Positions 1 through 9,455 of a stretch of 64,000 nucleotides of DNA are shown here, piece by piece. Under the pieces are notes generated by a model. That model made no database searches. It was not told where the DNA came from and was given only the letters and a program-made list of their open reading frames with translations. Origin of the DNA: Streptomyces coacervatus. Lineage in GTDB: Bacteria > Actinomycetota > Actinomycetes > Streptomycetales > Streptomycetaceae. A program made the translations under genes and the position numbers. The DNA lies in contig NZ_JARHTP010000004.1 of assembly GCF_029223485.1 (NCBI RefSeq), positions 124,001-188,000 on the forward strand, given 5' to 3'. Within the stretch, counting starts at the first letter, position 1; every line of letters starts with the position of its first letter.

Positions 1-821
1 TCCCTGGTCAATCGCCGTACGCTCAGGGCGACTTGACCGGGCTTGACGTCCTGCTTGGGATACAGCTCGTCCAAGTCCCGGCCGACCATGCGCCGTACGA
101 GATCGTCCTCGGTCATGCCGTCGATCGGCTCGCTGGAGATCCAGGCGCCGTCGCGTAGGGTGGTGACGCGTTGGCAGATCTCGAAGATCTCCTCCAGCCG
201 GTGGGAGATGAACAGCACGGCGGCGCCCTGTTCGCGCAGGGTGCGGACGACGCCGAAGAGGCGGGCCACCTCGCTTCCGGTGAGCGCGGCCGTAGGCTCG
301 TCCATGATCAGGACGCGGGCCTCGAAGGAGAGCGCTTTGGCGATCTCGACGATCTGCTGGTCGGCGATGGACAGGCCGCGGGCGGGGCGGTCGGGGTCGA
401 GTTCGACGCCGAGGCGCTTCATCAGGGCCAGGGTCGCTGCGTGGGTGGCCTTGTGGTCGATACGGCCGAGGGCGCGCCGGGGCTGGCGGCCCATGAAGAT
501 GTTCTCGGCGATCGAAAGGTCGGGGAAGAGTGTGGGCTCCTGGTAGATGACGGCGATGCCGGCGTCGCGGGCGTCGCCGGGCCCGTGGAAGACGACGGGC
601 TCGCCGTCGAGCAGCACCCGGCCGGCGTCGGGCCGGTGCACGCCGGCAAGGGTCTTGATCAGGGTCGACTTGCCCGCGCCGTTCTCTCCGGCGAGTGCGT
701 GCACCTCGCCGGGGAACAACTCCAGGGAGACGTCCCGCAGGGCGCGTACCGCGCCGAAGGACTTCGAGATGTCCTCGAGCGCCAGCACCGGGGCCGGACC
801 CGTGTCGGACGGGTGGGTCAT
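1..821 (-). CDS. Sugar ABC transporter ATP-binding protein, probably rhamnose import (partial, 3' end outside window)
   Basis: The first 273 residues are present; the reading frame runs off the window edge. The start is the ATG at 821. It reads as the first ATPase cassette of a CUT2-family (ribose/rhamnose type) importer: Walker [10 protein letters not shown] near residue 50, Q-loop [11 protein letters not shown], signature [15 protein letters not shown], Walker [14 protein letters not shown]-loop [12 protein letters not shown]2 ATPases carry two fused cassettes (about 500 residues), so the second would lie outside. It is divergent from rhaI copy 1 and sits behind a rhamnose-type operator, so rhamnose is the likely substrate. 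That substrate is inferred from context, not from the protein itself. Confidence 0.9.
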   Translation of the reverse strand, partial: MTHPSDTGPAPVLALEDISKSFGAVRALRDVSLELFPGEVHALAGENGAGKSTLIKTLAGVHRPDAGRVLLDGEPVVFHGPGDARDAGIAVIYQEPTLFPDLSIAENIFMGRQPRRALGRIDHKATHAATLALMKRLGVELDPDRPARGLSIADQQIVEIAKALSFEARVLIMDEPTAALTGSEVARLFGVVRTLREQGAAVLFISHRLEEIFEICQRVTTLRDGAWISSEPIDGMTEDDLVRRMVGRDLDELYPKQDVKPGQVALSVRRLTR

Positions 822-863
822 GAGGGGCTCCTCGACGACGCCGACAAGGGGCTCACGACGTCG

Positions 864-919
864 TGAAAGGTTTCAACTTGGTTGCCGGGACGTTAGGCGC
901 GTCGGCCATGTCACGTCAA
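864..919 (-). promoter_or_regulatory. Promoter and operator O1 of the ABC importer operon
   Basis: Read on the minus strand there is TTGACG (919-914), an 18-nt spacer and TAACGT (895-890), followed by the palindrome-like TGAAACCTTTCA (875-864). The operator matches three others in the window (1041-1052, 9349-9360, 9489-9500) and lies about 43 bp before the ATPase start, where bound repressor would block initiation. The form is that of LacI/GalR-family sites; the regulator itself is not in view. Confidence 0.7.
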
Positions 920-1004
920 TGGGTGGGCCCCGAAAAAATTTCGAGAGCCCTTCGAGAGCCAAAGGTCACGGTCGGGCCACGGGCAACAGCCTTTGCCGGA
1001 AAGC

Positions 1005-1052
1005 TTGACACCCCTACGGGGAGCTCTAAGCTTCCCGTCCTGAATCGATTCA
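1005..1052 (+). promoter_or_regulatory. Promoter and operator O2 of rhaI copy 1
   Basis: TTGACA (1005-1010) and TAAGCT (1027-1032) are separated by 16 nt. The perfect 12-bp palindrome TGAATCGATTCA (1041-1052) follows directly and would overlap the transcription start. The isomerase starts at 1093 with AGGAG at 1081-1085. Confidence 0.75.
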
Positions 1053-1092
1053 TCCGTAGGCCGTTCCGGCCGGACGTCACAGGAGCCCTGAA

Positions 1093-2253
1093 GTGACCGA
1101 GCTCGCCGCGGTGAAGGCCGCGCTGAAGACCCAGGCAGTCGAGACGCCGTCGTGGGCGTACGGGAACTCGGGGACCCGTTTCAAGGTGTTCGCGCAGCAA
1201 GGCGTCCCCCGCACTCCGCAGGAGAAACTGGCCGACGCCGCCCAGGTGCACGCGTTCACGGGTGTGGCGCCGACGGTTGCCCTGCACATTCCGTGGGACA
1301 AGGTGGACGACTACGGTGCCTTGGCGAAGTATGCCGAGGACCACGGTGTGAAGCTCGGGGCGATCAACTCGAACACCTTCCAGGACGACGACTACAAGCT
1401 GGGAAGCATCTGCCACCCGGAAGCAGCCGTGCGGCGCAAGGCCCTGGATCACCTGCTGGAATGCGTCGACATCATGGACGCCACCGGGTCACGGGACCTG
1501 AAGCTGTGGTTCGCCGACGGCACGAACTATCCCGGACAGGACGACCTCCGCCAGCGGCAGGACCGGCTCGCCGAAGGGCTTTCCGAGGTGTACGCCCGGC
1601 TCGGCGACGGCCAGCGGATGCTGCTGGAGTACAAGTTCTTCGAGCCCGCCTTCTACGCCACCGACGTTCCCGACTGGGGCACCGCCTATGCGCACTGCCT
1701 CAAGCTGGGCGAGAAGGCGCAGGTCGTGGTGGACACCGGGCACCACGCACCCGGCACCAACATCGAGTTCATCGTCGCCACCCTGCTGCGGGAGGGGAAA
1801 CTCGGCGGCTTCGATTTCAACTCCCGCTTCTACGCCGACGACGACCTCATGGTCGGCGCCGCCGACCCCTTCCAGCTGTTCCGCATCATGTACGAGGTGA
1901 TCCGGGGCGGCGGGTACACGGATGACGTCGCCTTCATGCTCGACCAGTGCCACAACATCGAAGCCAAGATCCCCGCCATCATCCGCTCCGTGATGAACGT
2001 CCAGGAAGCCACCGCCAAAGCACTGCTCGTGGACCGGGACGCGCTGGCCGTGGCACAGCGTTCGGGCGACGTCCTCGAAGCCAACGCGGCGCTCATGGAC
2101 GCCTACAACACCGACGTACGGCCGCTGCTCGCCGAGGTCCGCCAGGAGACGGGGCTCGACCCCGACCCCATCGCCGCCTACCACCGCTCCGGATGGGCCG
2201 AGAAGATCGCCGAAGAGCGAGTCGGCGGGCAGCAGGCCGGGTGGGGGGCATAG
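1093..2253 (+). CDS. rhaI: L-rhamnose isomerase, copy 1
   Basis: This 386-residue protein belongs to the RhaI type of L-rhamnose isomerase (the Pseudomonas stutzeri/actinobacterial form, unrelated in length to the E. coli RhaA form). It interconverts L-rhamnose and L-rhamnulose in the cytoplasm with divalent metal. Conserved xylose-isomerase-fold segments include [17 protein letters not shown] and [12 protein letters not shown], which carry the metal and substrate ligands. The GTG start at 1093 has AGGAG 7 nt upstream. A second copy lies at 9521-10681. Residues about 88-368 of the two are almost identical, while both ends differ. Its own promoter and operator O2 allow expression separate from the second copy. 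Confidence 0.95.
   Translation: MTELAAVKAALKTQAVETPSWAYGNSGTRFKVFAQQGVPRTPQEKLADAAQVHAFTGVAPTVALHIPWDKVDDYGALAKYAEDHGVKLGAINSNTFQDDDYKLGSICHPEAAVRRKALDHLLECVDIMDATGSRDLKLWFADGTNYPGQDDLRQRQDRLAEGLSEVYARLGDGQRMLLEYKFFEPAFYATDVPDWGTAYAHCLKLGEKAQVVVDTGHHAPGTNIEFIVATLLREGKLGGFDFNSRFYADDDLMVGAADPFQLFRIMYEVIRGGGYTDDVAFMLDQCHNIEAKIPAIIRSVMNVQEATAKALLVDRDALAVAQRSGDVLEANAALMDAYNTDVRPLLAEVRQETGLDPDPIAAYHRSGWAEKIAEERVGGQQAGWGA
1354..2196. repeat. rhaI core tract A, nearly identical to 9782-10624
   Basis: This 843-bp direct repeat lies inside rhaI copy 1. Only scattered base differences from tract B at 9782-10624 are visible, whereas the sequence before CTCGGGGCG and after CTCCGGATGG differs at many synonymous positions. 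An internal identical block with diverged flanks is typical of gene conversion. Confidence 0.8.
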
Positions 2254-2254
2254 A

Positions 2255-2963
2255 CGCTGCATCTGGTCTACCGGATCCGCCGGCGTGACGGGTGTGCCGG
2301 CGGCCCGTTGCCAGGTCCTCGGTGAGGGCTGCCAGGCCCGGTGCGAGGGCGGTTCTCCGGTCTGGGAGAGCAGGGAGATTTCCGGACCGAACCTGGGGGT
2401 CCAGGTAGGCGTGGGGGCGGCGCCAGTACGCGGCGGCGAAGCCGTCCGTGCAGTCGTGCGGGACGGGGACGGGCTTCTGGTGCGCCCCGCCGAGCAGGCC
2501 GGCCAGCCGGTCCATCGGCAGGGCGCGGGTGTCGTCGAAGGCGGCGGCCTGTGGGAGGTATTCGCGTACGAGCCAGAACTGGTCGCGGAAGATCTGCTGG
2601 TCCCAGGTCAGGATCACGATGCGGCGGCGGGCGGCCCGGCGGAGTTCGGCGATTCCGGCCCTCGGGTCGGTCCAGTGGTGGATGGTCTGCAGCGCCATGA
2701 CGGTGTCGGCGGCGTTGTCGCGCACGGGAAGGTGTTCGGCGACCGCGCAGACGGCGGACGCCGACCCGGGTGGGTGCTGCGCGATCATGACCTGGCTGGG
2801 TTCGACGGCGAGAACTGTCTGCGTGGCTCGTAGGAGCCGGTGCCGGCGCCTACGTTGATCACGTCCGCGGCGTTTCCCAGCGCGGCGTGGATGTGCGCGG
2901 CGATCCGCGGGCCGGTTGCCGGCTGCGGCCGTATGCCGTCCCGAGCGTGTCGTAGATGGCCAT
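2255..2963 (-). pseudogene. Class I SAM-dependent methyltransferase, frameshifted
   Basis: The ATG at 2963 begins MAIYDTLGTAYGRSR in one frame. The motif I region VINVGAGTGSYEP then appears in a second frame (about 2830-2925), and a third frame continues with TVLAVEPSQVMIAQHPPG, the post-I segment ALQTIHHWTDP and the rest of the domain down to about 2290. At least two single-base indels (near 2925 and 2830) are needed to join the pieces. The 3' end runs without a clear family terminus into the end of rhaI copy 1. The methyl acceptor is unknown. The frames could also reflect sequencing errors, but two in 130 bp favour real decay. Confidence 0.75.
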
Positions 2964-3025
2964 GCCAGTCAGAATGCGAATGGGCTCTGTGTGGGGAGCG
3001 GCTTAGTGGATGCCGGCCCGTTCGG

Positions 3026-3397
3026 TCAGGTTTCGCCCATGCCGAACGAGTCGTGGACAGGCCGCAGCTCCACCGCCACGACATGGAAGTCCAGGACGCG
3101 TTCGGCGATCTCCCGCGCTCGTTCCGGGGTCGCGCAGTCGATCACGTAGTACGCGGTCAGGTGGTCAGTGGTGTCCGCCAGCGGGCCGTCCGTCGCGGTC
3201 GAGGCCGATCCATCGTCTTGCCACCGGATGGTCTTCGTGTCCCCCGGGTAGGCCAGCCCGGCTCCGTTCAGCATCTCGCCGGTGCCTTCCAGGTCCTGGT
3301 GGAGCGCTTCGTGTCTGCGGAAGACCTCCGCGCGTTCGGCGGCGGTCATCGCCGCGGTCGCCGCGGGATCGGCGTACATCAGGACCATGTACTTCAC
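3026..3397 (-). CDS. YCII-related (DGPF-type) domain protein
   Basis: A 123-residue single-domain protein with the ferredoxin-like YCII fold: KYMVLMYADP at the N terminus and the DGPLADTTDHLTAYYVIDC core followed by RAREIAERVLD. Small YCII proteins of this kind are common in Streptomyces beside regulators, and their reaction is not established. The GTG start at 3397 overlaps the LysR stop (GTGA), so the two genes are translationally coupled and probably one transcript. Confidence 0.85.
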   Translation of the reverse strand: MKYMVLMYADPAATAAMTAAERAEVFRRHEALHQDLEGTGEMLNGAGLAYPGDTKTIRWQDDGSASTATDGPLADTTDHLTAYYVIDCATPERAREIAERVLDFHVVAVELRPVHDSFGMGET

Positions 3398-4257
3398 GCG
3401 ACCACCCCTGCCTCGGGCATCACCGATGTCGCCGCGCGGACCAGTGCGGCCGTGGCCGTCGAGCGGGACTGCTGGGGCCAGGCGATCGACAGGGTCGCCG
3501 GTGGGGTGTCCGGGAGTCGGCGGTAGACGACGCCTGGGCGGGGGTACCGGGCAGTGACGGATTCGGGGAGGAAGGTCACGATCTCGCCCAGTTCGACGAG
3601 CGTGAGCACTTGCGGCAGGTCGGCGATGCGGTGGCGCTCGACCATCGTCTCGAGGTAGCGGGTCAGCCCGTCGAGGCGGCCGGGCTCGACGTCGGGGATG
3701 GCCAGGTCGGTGAGGGTGAGGTGGTCGCGGGCGGCCAGGGGGTGGGTGGCCGGGAGGGCGGCCAGGCGGGGTTCGACGGTGACCGTTTCGCTGTCCAGGC
3801 CCGTGTGGTCGAACGGTTCGTAGATCAGGGCGGCGTCCGCCTCGCCCTGGCGCAGCAGGCGCGCCTGGTCGCCCCAGCCGGCGAGGCGGATCGTGACGGG
3901 TAGGGCGGCGGGCTCGGTCGCGTAGCGAGCCAGGATGGGTTCCAGCAGGCCCCCGTCGCCGTCGGCCTTGATGGCCAGGACCAGCTTCGCCTCGGGGGCG
4001 GCGGCGCGCTGTGCCCGGCGTCCGGCCGCCTGCAGGGCGTCGAGCGCGATCCGGGCCTCCCCGAGCAGGACCGTGCCGGCGGTGGTCAGCTCGACGCTGT
4101 GGGTGGTGCGCTCGAAGAGGGTGACGCCCAGGTCGGCTTCGAGATTGCGGATGGCGCGGGACAGGGGCGGGGCGGAGATGCCCAGCCGTTCGGCGGCGCG
4201 GGCGAAGTTGAGTTCTTCGGCGACGGCGACGAAGTAGCGCAGTGATCGGGATTCCAC
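3394..4257 (-). CDS. LysR-family transcriptional regulator
   Basis: A 287-residue regulator of normal family length. The winged helix-turn-helix occupies residues 1-60 (SLRYFVAVAEELNFARAAERLGIS, then LSRAIRNLEADLGVTLFER), followed by a type 2 periplasmic-binding-protein effector domain. The GTG at 4257 was chosen because GGAGGTG lies just upstream and the protein then begins at the usual LysR N terminus. It is divergent from the NmrA-like reductase at 4438, with a T-N11-A inverted repeat between them, so it probably controls that gene and itself. Confidence 0.9.
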   Translation of the reverse strand: MESRSLRYFVAVAEELNFARAAERLGISAPPLSRAIRNLEADLGVTLFERTTHSVELTTAGTVLLGEARIALDALQAAGRRAQRAAAPEAKLVLAIKADGDGGLLEPILARYATEPAALPVTIRLAGWGDQARLLRQGEADAALIYEPFDHTGLDSETVTVEPRLAALPATHPLAARDHLTLTDLAIPDVEPGRLDGLTRYLETMVERHRIADLPQVLTLVELGEIVTFLPESVTARYPRPGVVYRRLPDTPPATLSIAWPQQSRSTATAALVRAATSVMPEAGVVA

Positions 4258-4279
4258 GACCCGGCACCTCCGTTCGGTA

Positions 4280-4294
4280 TTACCCAGAGGGTAA
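4280..4294. promoter_or_regulatory. LysR-type operator
   Basis: TTACCC-AGA-GGGTAA is a perfect 6-3-6 inverted repeat and contains the T-N11-A arrangement typical of LysR-family sites. It lies 23 bp upstream of the LysR start and about 145 bp before the divergent reductase. Confidence 0.65.
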
Positions 4295-4437
4295 CAAGCG
4301 GGATCTCGGTGATCCTTCCGTCCTGCACGGGCGCACCGCAGGATCGAAGCACGCGGTGCCCCGGTCCGTCCATCTGGTTCAACCAGCGGCCGAGGGGTCT
4401 CAACCGCCTTACCAGCCAGCCCTTTTGGAGCCTTTCC

Positions 4438-5313
4438 ATGCTTGTCATCACCACGCCCACCGGTCAGATCGGCCGGCAGGTCGTCGACGGTCTGCTCGGC
4501 AGCGAGCAGCCGATTCGTGTGATCGTTCGCGACCCTTCCCGGCTGCCCCCGCGTGTGCGGGAACGCGTCGAGGTCGTCCAGGGGTCGCACCGTGACCTCG
4601 ATGTCGTCACGGAGGCCTTCGCGGGTGCGGATGCCGTGTTCTGGGTGGTGCCGCCGGACCAGCGCGCGGAGAGCGTCGAGGACCACTATGTGGACTACAC
4701 GCGGGCGGCGTGTCAGGCGATCGGCAGCCACGGCGTCAAGCGGGTGGTCGCCGTCTCGACGATGGGCAGCGGGATCGAGAAGAACGCGGGGCATCTGTCG
4801 GCATCCGTGGCCAAGGACAGGATGATCGAGGACACAGGGGTGAGCTTCCGGGCGCTGCAGCTTCCCGCCTTCATGGAGAACCTGCTCTGGCAGGTCGAGG
4901 CGATCAGGAACCAGGGTGCGTTCTTCTGGCCGCAGTTCGGGGATCGCGTGCTCCCGTCCGTCGCCACGCGCGACATCGCGGCGAAGGCGGCCGAGCTGCT
5001 GCTCGACGACTCATGGGGCGGGCAGAGCGGTGTCCCGGTCGTCAGCCCCGACGCCCTGACCCCCGACGGGATGGCGCAGGTCGTCTCCGAGGTGCTGGAC
5101 CGGCCGGTCCGCTATCAGCAGGTCGGCATGGAGGCGTACCGGGCGACGGCGATGCAGCACGGGGCGAGCGAGGCGTGGGCGCAGGGCCTGATCGACATGG
5201 CCGTCGCCCAGAACGCCGGGGCCTACGACGAGCAGCACCGCACGTCGCAGCCCGGGCCGACCGGTTTCCGCCAGTGGTGCGAGGAGGTGCTCAGGCCCGC
5301 CTTCCTGGCCTGA
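4438..5313 (+). CDS. NmrA-like NAD(P)H-binding oxidoreductase
   Basis: A 291-residue atypical short-chain reductase. The N terminus MLVITTPTGQIGRQVVDGLL is a Rossmann strand with a variant glycine motif (TPTGQIG), followed by VIVRDP and GADAVFWVVPP, and lacks the classical YxxxK active site, as in NmrA/TMR-like proteins. These bind NAD(P) and act either as quinone or enone reductases or as redox sensors. The start at 4438 follows GGAG (4427-4430). It is divergent from the LysR gene and probably its target. It ends 14 bp from the convergent rhamnosidase gene. The substrate is unknown. Confidence 0.8.
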   Translation: MLVITTPTGQIGRQVVDGLLGSEQPIRVIVRDPSRLPPRVRERVEVVQGSHRDLDVVTEAFAGADAVFWVVPPDQRAESVEDHYVDYTRAACQAIGSHGVKRVVAVSTMGSGIEKNAGHLSASVAKDRMIEDTGVSFRALQLPAFMENLLWQVEAIRNQGAFFWPQFGDRVLPSVATRDIAAKAAELLLDDSWGGQSGVPVVSPDALTPDGMAQVVSEVLDRPVRYQQVGMEAYRATAMQHGASEAWAQGLIDMAVAQNAGAYDEQHRTSQPGPTGFRQWCEEVLRPAFLA

Positions 5314-5327
5314 GCACCGTCCCGTCG

Positions 5328-7961
5328 CTACTCCGGCCCTGCGAAGGGATGCCGGATCGCGGCCGGCGGCCAGGCGGGGGCGGTGTACGGCCGCCGGAAC
5401 GTACGGCGGCCCGATCCGACCTCGAACGGCTCGCCGTCACCGGGGAGTTGGACTTCGGCCCGGGTGTTCGGCGGCACGAGGACCTCCACGACGAGCGTGC
5501 CGTTCTCGATCCGCCAGCCCGCCTCGGCACGCCCGTACGGCGTGTCATGGGCGGCCTTCGCGAAGGTGAGGTCGCCGCCGGGAACCGGCGCGATGCGAAG
5601 CCGCCGCCAGCCCGGTTCGGCGGCTTCGAGACCGGCGACCGTGCGGTGCAGCCAGTCGGCGACGGCGCCGAGGGCGTAGTGGTTGAAGGAGGTCATCTCA
5701 CCGGGGTTGATGCTCCCGTCGGGCAGCATCGAGTCCCAGCGCTCCCACACGGTGGTGGCCCCCATGGTCACCGGGTACAGCCAGGACGGGCAGCCTTCCT
5801 CCAGGAGCATCCGGTAAGCGAGTTGGGGCTCACCGCCCGCGCACAGCGCGTCGCAGATCAGCGGCGTACCGGCGAATCCGGTGGCGATGCGGAAGCCCGC
5901 CTTGCGCACGACGAGAGCCAACCTCTCGGCAGCTCCCCGGCGTTGCCGTTCCGTCGGCAGCAGTGCGAAGCACAGGGCGAGCGCGTACGCGGTCTGCGCG
6001 TCGCTGGACAGCCGCCCGCCCGGGGTGACGAACTCGTCGGCGAAAGCCGCCCGTACCGACCGCGCGAGCTCCTCGTACCGTACGGCGTCGTCCTTCTCCC
6101 CCAGCAGACGCGCCGTTTCGGCGAGTACGTCGGCCGAGCGGGCGCCGTACGCGTTGGCGACGAGATCGCCGTCCGTACGGGCGTCTCCCGGAGCGTCCGG
6201 CGGGGCGGCCGGGTCGAGCCAGTCGCCGAGCTGGAAGTCCTGCCGCCACAGTCCGCCGCCCTTCTCGGTGAGGCGGGCGGCGGTCTCCACCCAGGCGCGC
6301 ATGCTCGGGTACTGGGTGCGCAGCACCTCCAGGTCGCCGAAGCGCCGGTACAGCGTCCACGGCAGCAGCACGGCGACGTCGGCCCACACGGCGTGCGGGG
6401 TGCCGCCGAAGTCGAAGGGCAGCACGTCGGGGACGACCAGCGGCGGTGCGCCGTCGGCCCGGGCCAGGTGTTCGGCGGCGAGGTCGCGCAGCCAGCCGCC
6501 GAGCATGCCCGAACAGTCATAGAGGAAGGAGGCGGTGGGGGCGAAGACCTGGATGTCGCCGGTCCAGCCGAGGCGTTCGTCGCGCTGCGGACAGTCGGTC
6601 GGGATGTCGAGGAAGTTGCCGCGCATGCCCCAGACGACGTTCTCGTGCAGGCGGTTGACGAGCTCGTGCGAGGACTCGAACCAACCCGTGCGGGTCATGT
6701 CGGTGTGCAGGACCACGGCTTCGACGGCGGACGGGTCCAACTCGCCGGGCCAGTTATCGATTTCGGCATAGCGGAATCCGTGGAAGGTGAACCGCGGTTC
6801 GTACGTCTCCTCGCCCGCGCCGGCGAGTGTGCAGGTGTCGGTGGCGGCGGCCTGGCGCAGGGGTCGTACGCCGAGTTCGCCGTGCTCCAGGACCTCCGCG
6901 TGCCGCAGGGTGACCGTGTGGCCGGCCGGGCCCGAGACGCGGATGCGCAGGCGTCCGACCAGGTTCTGCCCGAAATCGAGAACGGTCTTTCCGGACGGTG
7001 TGGTGATGACGTCGACGGGAGCCAGGGTCTGGGTGCGGCGCACGGGCGGGCCGGTCGGGGCCACCAACTCGGCCTCGGGTAGCGGGAGTTCGGAGACCAT
7101 CGGCCAGTCGGAGGTGTCGTGGCCCGGTTCGGACCAGCCGGGGCGGGCCGAACGGGCGTCGTACGCCTCGCCGTCGTAGAGCTCGGAGCGCAGGATCGGG
7201 CCGGTCGTGGCGCGCCATGCCTCGTCGGTGCCGACGGTGGTGATGCTGCCGTCCGGGTGAATGACCTCCAACTGGGCGAGCAGGGCGCGGTGTTCGCCGT
7301 AGAGGTTGCGCCGGCCGCCGTGGAAGCCGAGCCGGCCCGTGTACCAGCCCTCGCCGAGGAGCGCGCCGATCGCGTTGTCGCCCTCGCGGAGCAGTCCCGT
7401 CACGTCGAAGGTCTGGTACCGCAGGCGGTGGTGGTACGAGGTCCAGCCGGGGGCGAGGACATGGTCACCCACCCTGGTGCCGTTGATCTCGGCTTCGTAG
7501 ACACCGTACGCGGTGATGTACAGGCGGGCCGACGCGATCGCCTTGTCGAGGGTGAAGGTGCGGTGCAGCAGTGCCACCGGGAGCGGGGCGTCGGCTGGTT
7601 CGCGGTCGGGGGTGACGGGGCGGGCGGTCCAGTCGGTACGGGCCAGCAGTCCCGTTTCCGCCCAGGTGAGCGGCGACCAGGCGGACGGCTCGGCCTCCTC
7701 GCCCCACACCTGCACGCGCACCCCGACCCGGCTGCGGGAGGCGAGCGCCTCGCCCGGCCAGGCCACCAGCACCGAGTCTGCGCTCTCGACGCGCCCGGTG
7801 TCGATGAGGACGGCGCCGTCCGCACCGGTGATCTCCAGCCGGTACGCCTGCTGCGTCCAGCCCGGTATGTCCGTCTCGGTGCGCCAGCTCAGGCGCGGGC
7901 GGGACTCGCCGATGCCGAGCGGCTCGCGGTGGTGTTCCAGAACGGGAGCGGTGACGCGCAT
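5328..7961 (-). CDS. GH78 alpha-L-rhamnosidase
   Basis: An 877-residue glycoside hydrolase family 78 enzyme that removes terminal L-rhamnose from rhamnosides. Visible modules are an N-terminal beta-sandwich (ESRPRLSWRTE, then VYEAEINGTRVGDHVLAPGWTSY), a linker, and the (alpha/alpha)6 catalytic domain with the family's acidic cluster DCPQRDERLGWTGD near residue 450 and FNHYALGAVADWL toward the C terminus. No signal peptide is apparent, so it probably acts on imported rhamnosides in the cytoplasm. Its ATG overlaps the stop of the upstream MFS gene (TGATG), coupling hydrolase to transporter. Confidence 0.93.
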   Translation of the reverse strand: MRVTAPVLEHHREPLGIGESRPRLSWRTETDIPGWTQQAYRLEITGADGAVLIDTGRVESADSVLVAWPGEALASRSRVGVRVQVWGEEAEPSAWSPLTWAETGLLARTDWTARPVTPDREPADAPLPVALLHRTFTLDKAIASARLYITAYGVYEAEINGTRVGDHVLAPGWTSYHHRLRYQTFDVTGLLREGDNAIGALLGEGWYTGRLGFHGGRRNLYGEHRALLAQLEVIHPDGSITTVGTDEAWRATTGPILRSELYDGEAYDARSARPGWSEPGHDTSDWPMVSELPLPEAELVAPTGPPVRRTQTLAPVDVITTPSGKTVLDFGQNLVGRLRIRVSGPAGHTVTLRHAEVLEHGELGVRPLRQAAATDTCTLAGAGEETYEPRFTFHGFRYAEIDNWPGELDPSAVEAVVLHTDMTRTGWFESSHELVNRLHENVVWGMRGNFLDIPTDCPQRDERLGWTGDIQVFAPTASFLYDCSGMLGGWLRDLAAEHLARADGAPPLVVPDVLPFDFGGTPHAVWADVAVLLPWTLYRRFGDLEVLRTQYPSMRAWVETAARLTEKGGGLWRQDFQLGDWLDPAAPPDAPGDARTDGDLVANAYGARSADVLAETARLLGEKDDAVRYEELARSVRAAFADEFVTPGGRLSSDAQTAYALALCFALLPTERQRRGAAERLALVVRKAGFRIATGFAGTPLICDALCAGGEPQLAYRMLLEEGCPSWLYPVTMGATTVWERWDSMLPDGSINPGEMTSFNHYALGAVADWLHRTVAGLEAAEPGWRRLRIAPVPGGDLTFAKAAHDTPYGRAEAGWRIENGTLVVEVLVPPNTRAEVQLPGDGEPFEVGSGRRTFRRPYTAPAWPPAAIRHPFAGPE

Positions 7962-9259
7962 CAGATCGCTTCCTTCTCACGGACGGAGGATGTGGTCCCT
8001 GCCACCGCACCCCGCCCCTGCGGAGCGATGCTGCGGACGACCCACACACCCATCAGACCGGACACGGCCACGCACACCGTGGTGATCCACAGGACGGCCG
8101 AGCCGCTCGCCGCCATCAGGGTCGGGGTGGCCAGGCCGGCGAGACCGCACAGGGCACGGCTGAGGCCGTAGGTCAGTCCCTGGGTGGTCGCGCGCAGTTC
8201 CTCGGGGAACGCCTCCTGGGACCAGATCTTGTAATTGGCCTCGCCGGCGAACTGGTTGACGACGTTGTAGAGGAGCAGGAAGAACACCATCGCCGCGATC
8301 ACGGCACCGCCGGTCGCCGCGGCCACGGCGAAGGCAAGGACCTGGAGCACCGCGCAGACGTAGAACAGCCGGTCGCGCCAGGGGGTGTCGGCCAGCCGAA
8401 CGAAGGCGAGCGAGCAGAGCAGTCCGATGGGGAGGCCGGCCAGGCCCATCCCCGTGGCGAGGGTCTGCGAGGCCCCGCTGACGGTGGTCAGGAAGTACGT
8501 GCCGTACTGGCCCATGGTGTTGGCGGCGAGGTTCCAGGCGAGGTAGAAGCCGCCCGTCGCGAGGAGCGGGACGAGGATCGGCTTCGCGCCGAGGCGGCGC
8601 AGCGCCGTGGCGTCGATGCCCTCGCCACCGCCGCCGCGCTCGGCCTCCTCCAGCACGGGAGAGAGCCGCATGCGGTTGCGCAGCACCCAGCTGACCAGGG
8701 CCACGACGGCGAGGTGGGCGAAGAGGAGCTGAGCGGAGAGATAGCCGAGCGTCGAGGTGCCGAAGCCGATCACGATCGCGGCCGTGATGCCGACGACCCA
8801 CATGGTCTGCGTCGCGCCGATCAGACGTCCGCGTACCGAGCGCGGGGAGTGCTCGGAGACCATGGCGAGCGAGGTCGGCAGGTCGGCGCCGGCCGCGAGA
8901 CCGCCGATGATCATGCCTGCGAAGAGGAAGGCGCTGTTGGGGGCGACGACCAGCAGTGCGGCGCCGATGGCGTAGACGAGGATGTCGATCCCGTACACGC
9001 GCGCCCGGCCGAAGCGGTCGGCGAGGCGGCCGCCGATCAGCGAGCCTACGGCGATGGAGAAGGTCAGCGCCGCACTCAGCGCGCCGAGGCCCCAGGAGGA
9101 GAGGTGGAAACGGCTCTGCCACAGGCCCAGTGACAGGCCGGAGGAGACGATGATGCCCGAGTCCAGGTAGGAGGCCATGCCGGAGAGGACGGCCAGGCGC
9201 CATTGGGCGCGGGTCACCCGGGGTTTGGCGGGCCTGCTGGAGATGGCGTCGTTGCTCAT
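7961..9259 (-). CDS. MFS transporter, probably for rhamnosides or rhamnose
   Basis: A 432-residue, 12-helix major facilitator. The loop 2-3 motif GGRLADRFGRARVYG is clear, and repeated hydrophobic segments run the length of the protein. The ATG at 9259 was chosen because the upstream in-frame extension overlaps the operator at 9349-9360. Transcribed with the GH78 enzyme from a rhamnose-type promoter, it most likely imports the enzyme's glycoside substrate. That assignment rests on the operon, not on the protein sequence. Confidence 0.85.
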   Translation of the reverse strand: MSNDAISSRPAKPRVTRAQWRLAVLSGMASYLDSGIIVSSGLSLGLWQSRFHLSSWGLGALSAALTFSIAVGSLIGGRLADRFGRARVYGIDILVYAIGAALLVVAPNSAFLFAGMIIGGLAAGADLPTSLAMVSEHSPRSVRGRLIGATQTMWVVGITAAIVIGFGTSTLGYLSAQLLFAHLAVVALVSWVLRNRMRLSPVLEEAERGGGGEGIDATALRRLGAKPILVPLLATGGFYLAWNLAANTMGQYGTYFLTTVSGASQTLATGMGLAGLPIGLLCSLAFVRLADTPWRDRLFYVCAVLQVLAFAVAAATGGAVIAAMVFFLLLYNVVNQFAGEANYKIWSQEAFPEELRATTQGLTYGLSRALCGLAGLATPTLMAASGSAVLWITTVCVAVSGLMGVWVVRSIAPQGRGAVAGTTSSVREKEAI

Positions 9260-9348
9260 CAAGGCGGCCTTTCGGAGCGGAGATTGGGGACGGAGAGGCT
9301 GGGTGACGCGCCAGTGGTGACACGTGTAACCAGTCCTTGAGTAAACCG

Positions 9349-9393
9349 TGAAACGTTTCACGGCATCGTGAGGCCGCTTCGGCTCCCCGTCAA
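9349..9393 (-). promoter_or_regulatory. Promoter and operator O3 of the MFS/rhamnosidase operon
   Basis: On the minus strand TTGACG (9393-9388) is followed about 18 nt later by CACGAT and then the perfect 12-bp palindrome TGAAACGTTTCA (9360-9349), which extends to 16 bp as CGTGAAACGTTTCACG (9347-9362). It is the most symmetrical of the four related sites. Confidence 0.75.
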
Positions 9394-9455
9394 GGGTTCG
9401 GGCACGGTTGGCATCACTTCTCCTCGACCGACCCGGAGGCGGACGCGCCGACGTC

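Noticed and set aside
171..866. Plus-strand open frame of 231 codons opposite the ABC ATPase
   Set aside because: The minus strand encodes all ABC ATPase motifs; the plus frame is a high-GC shadow without family features.
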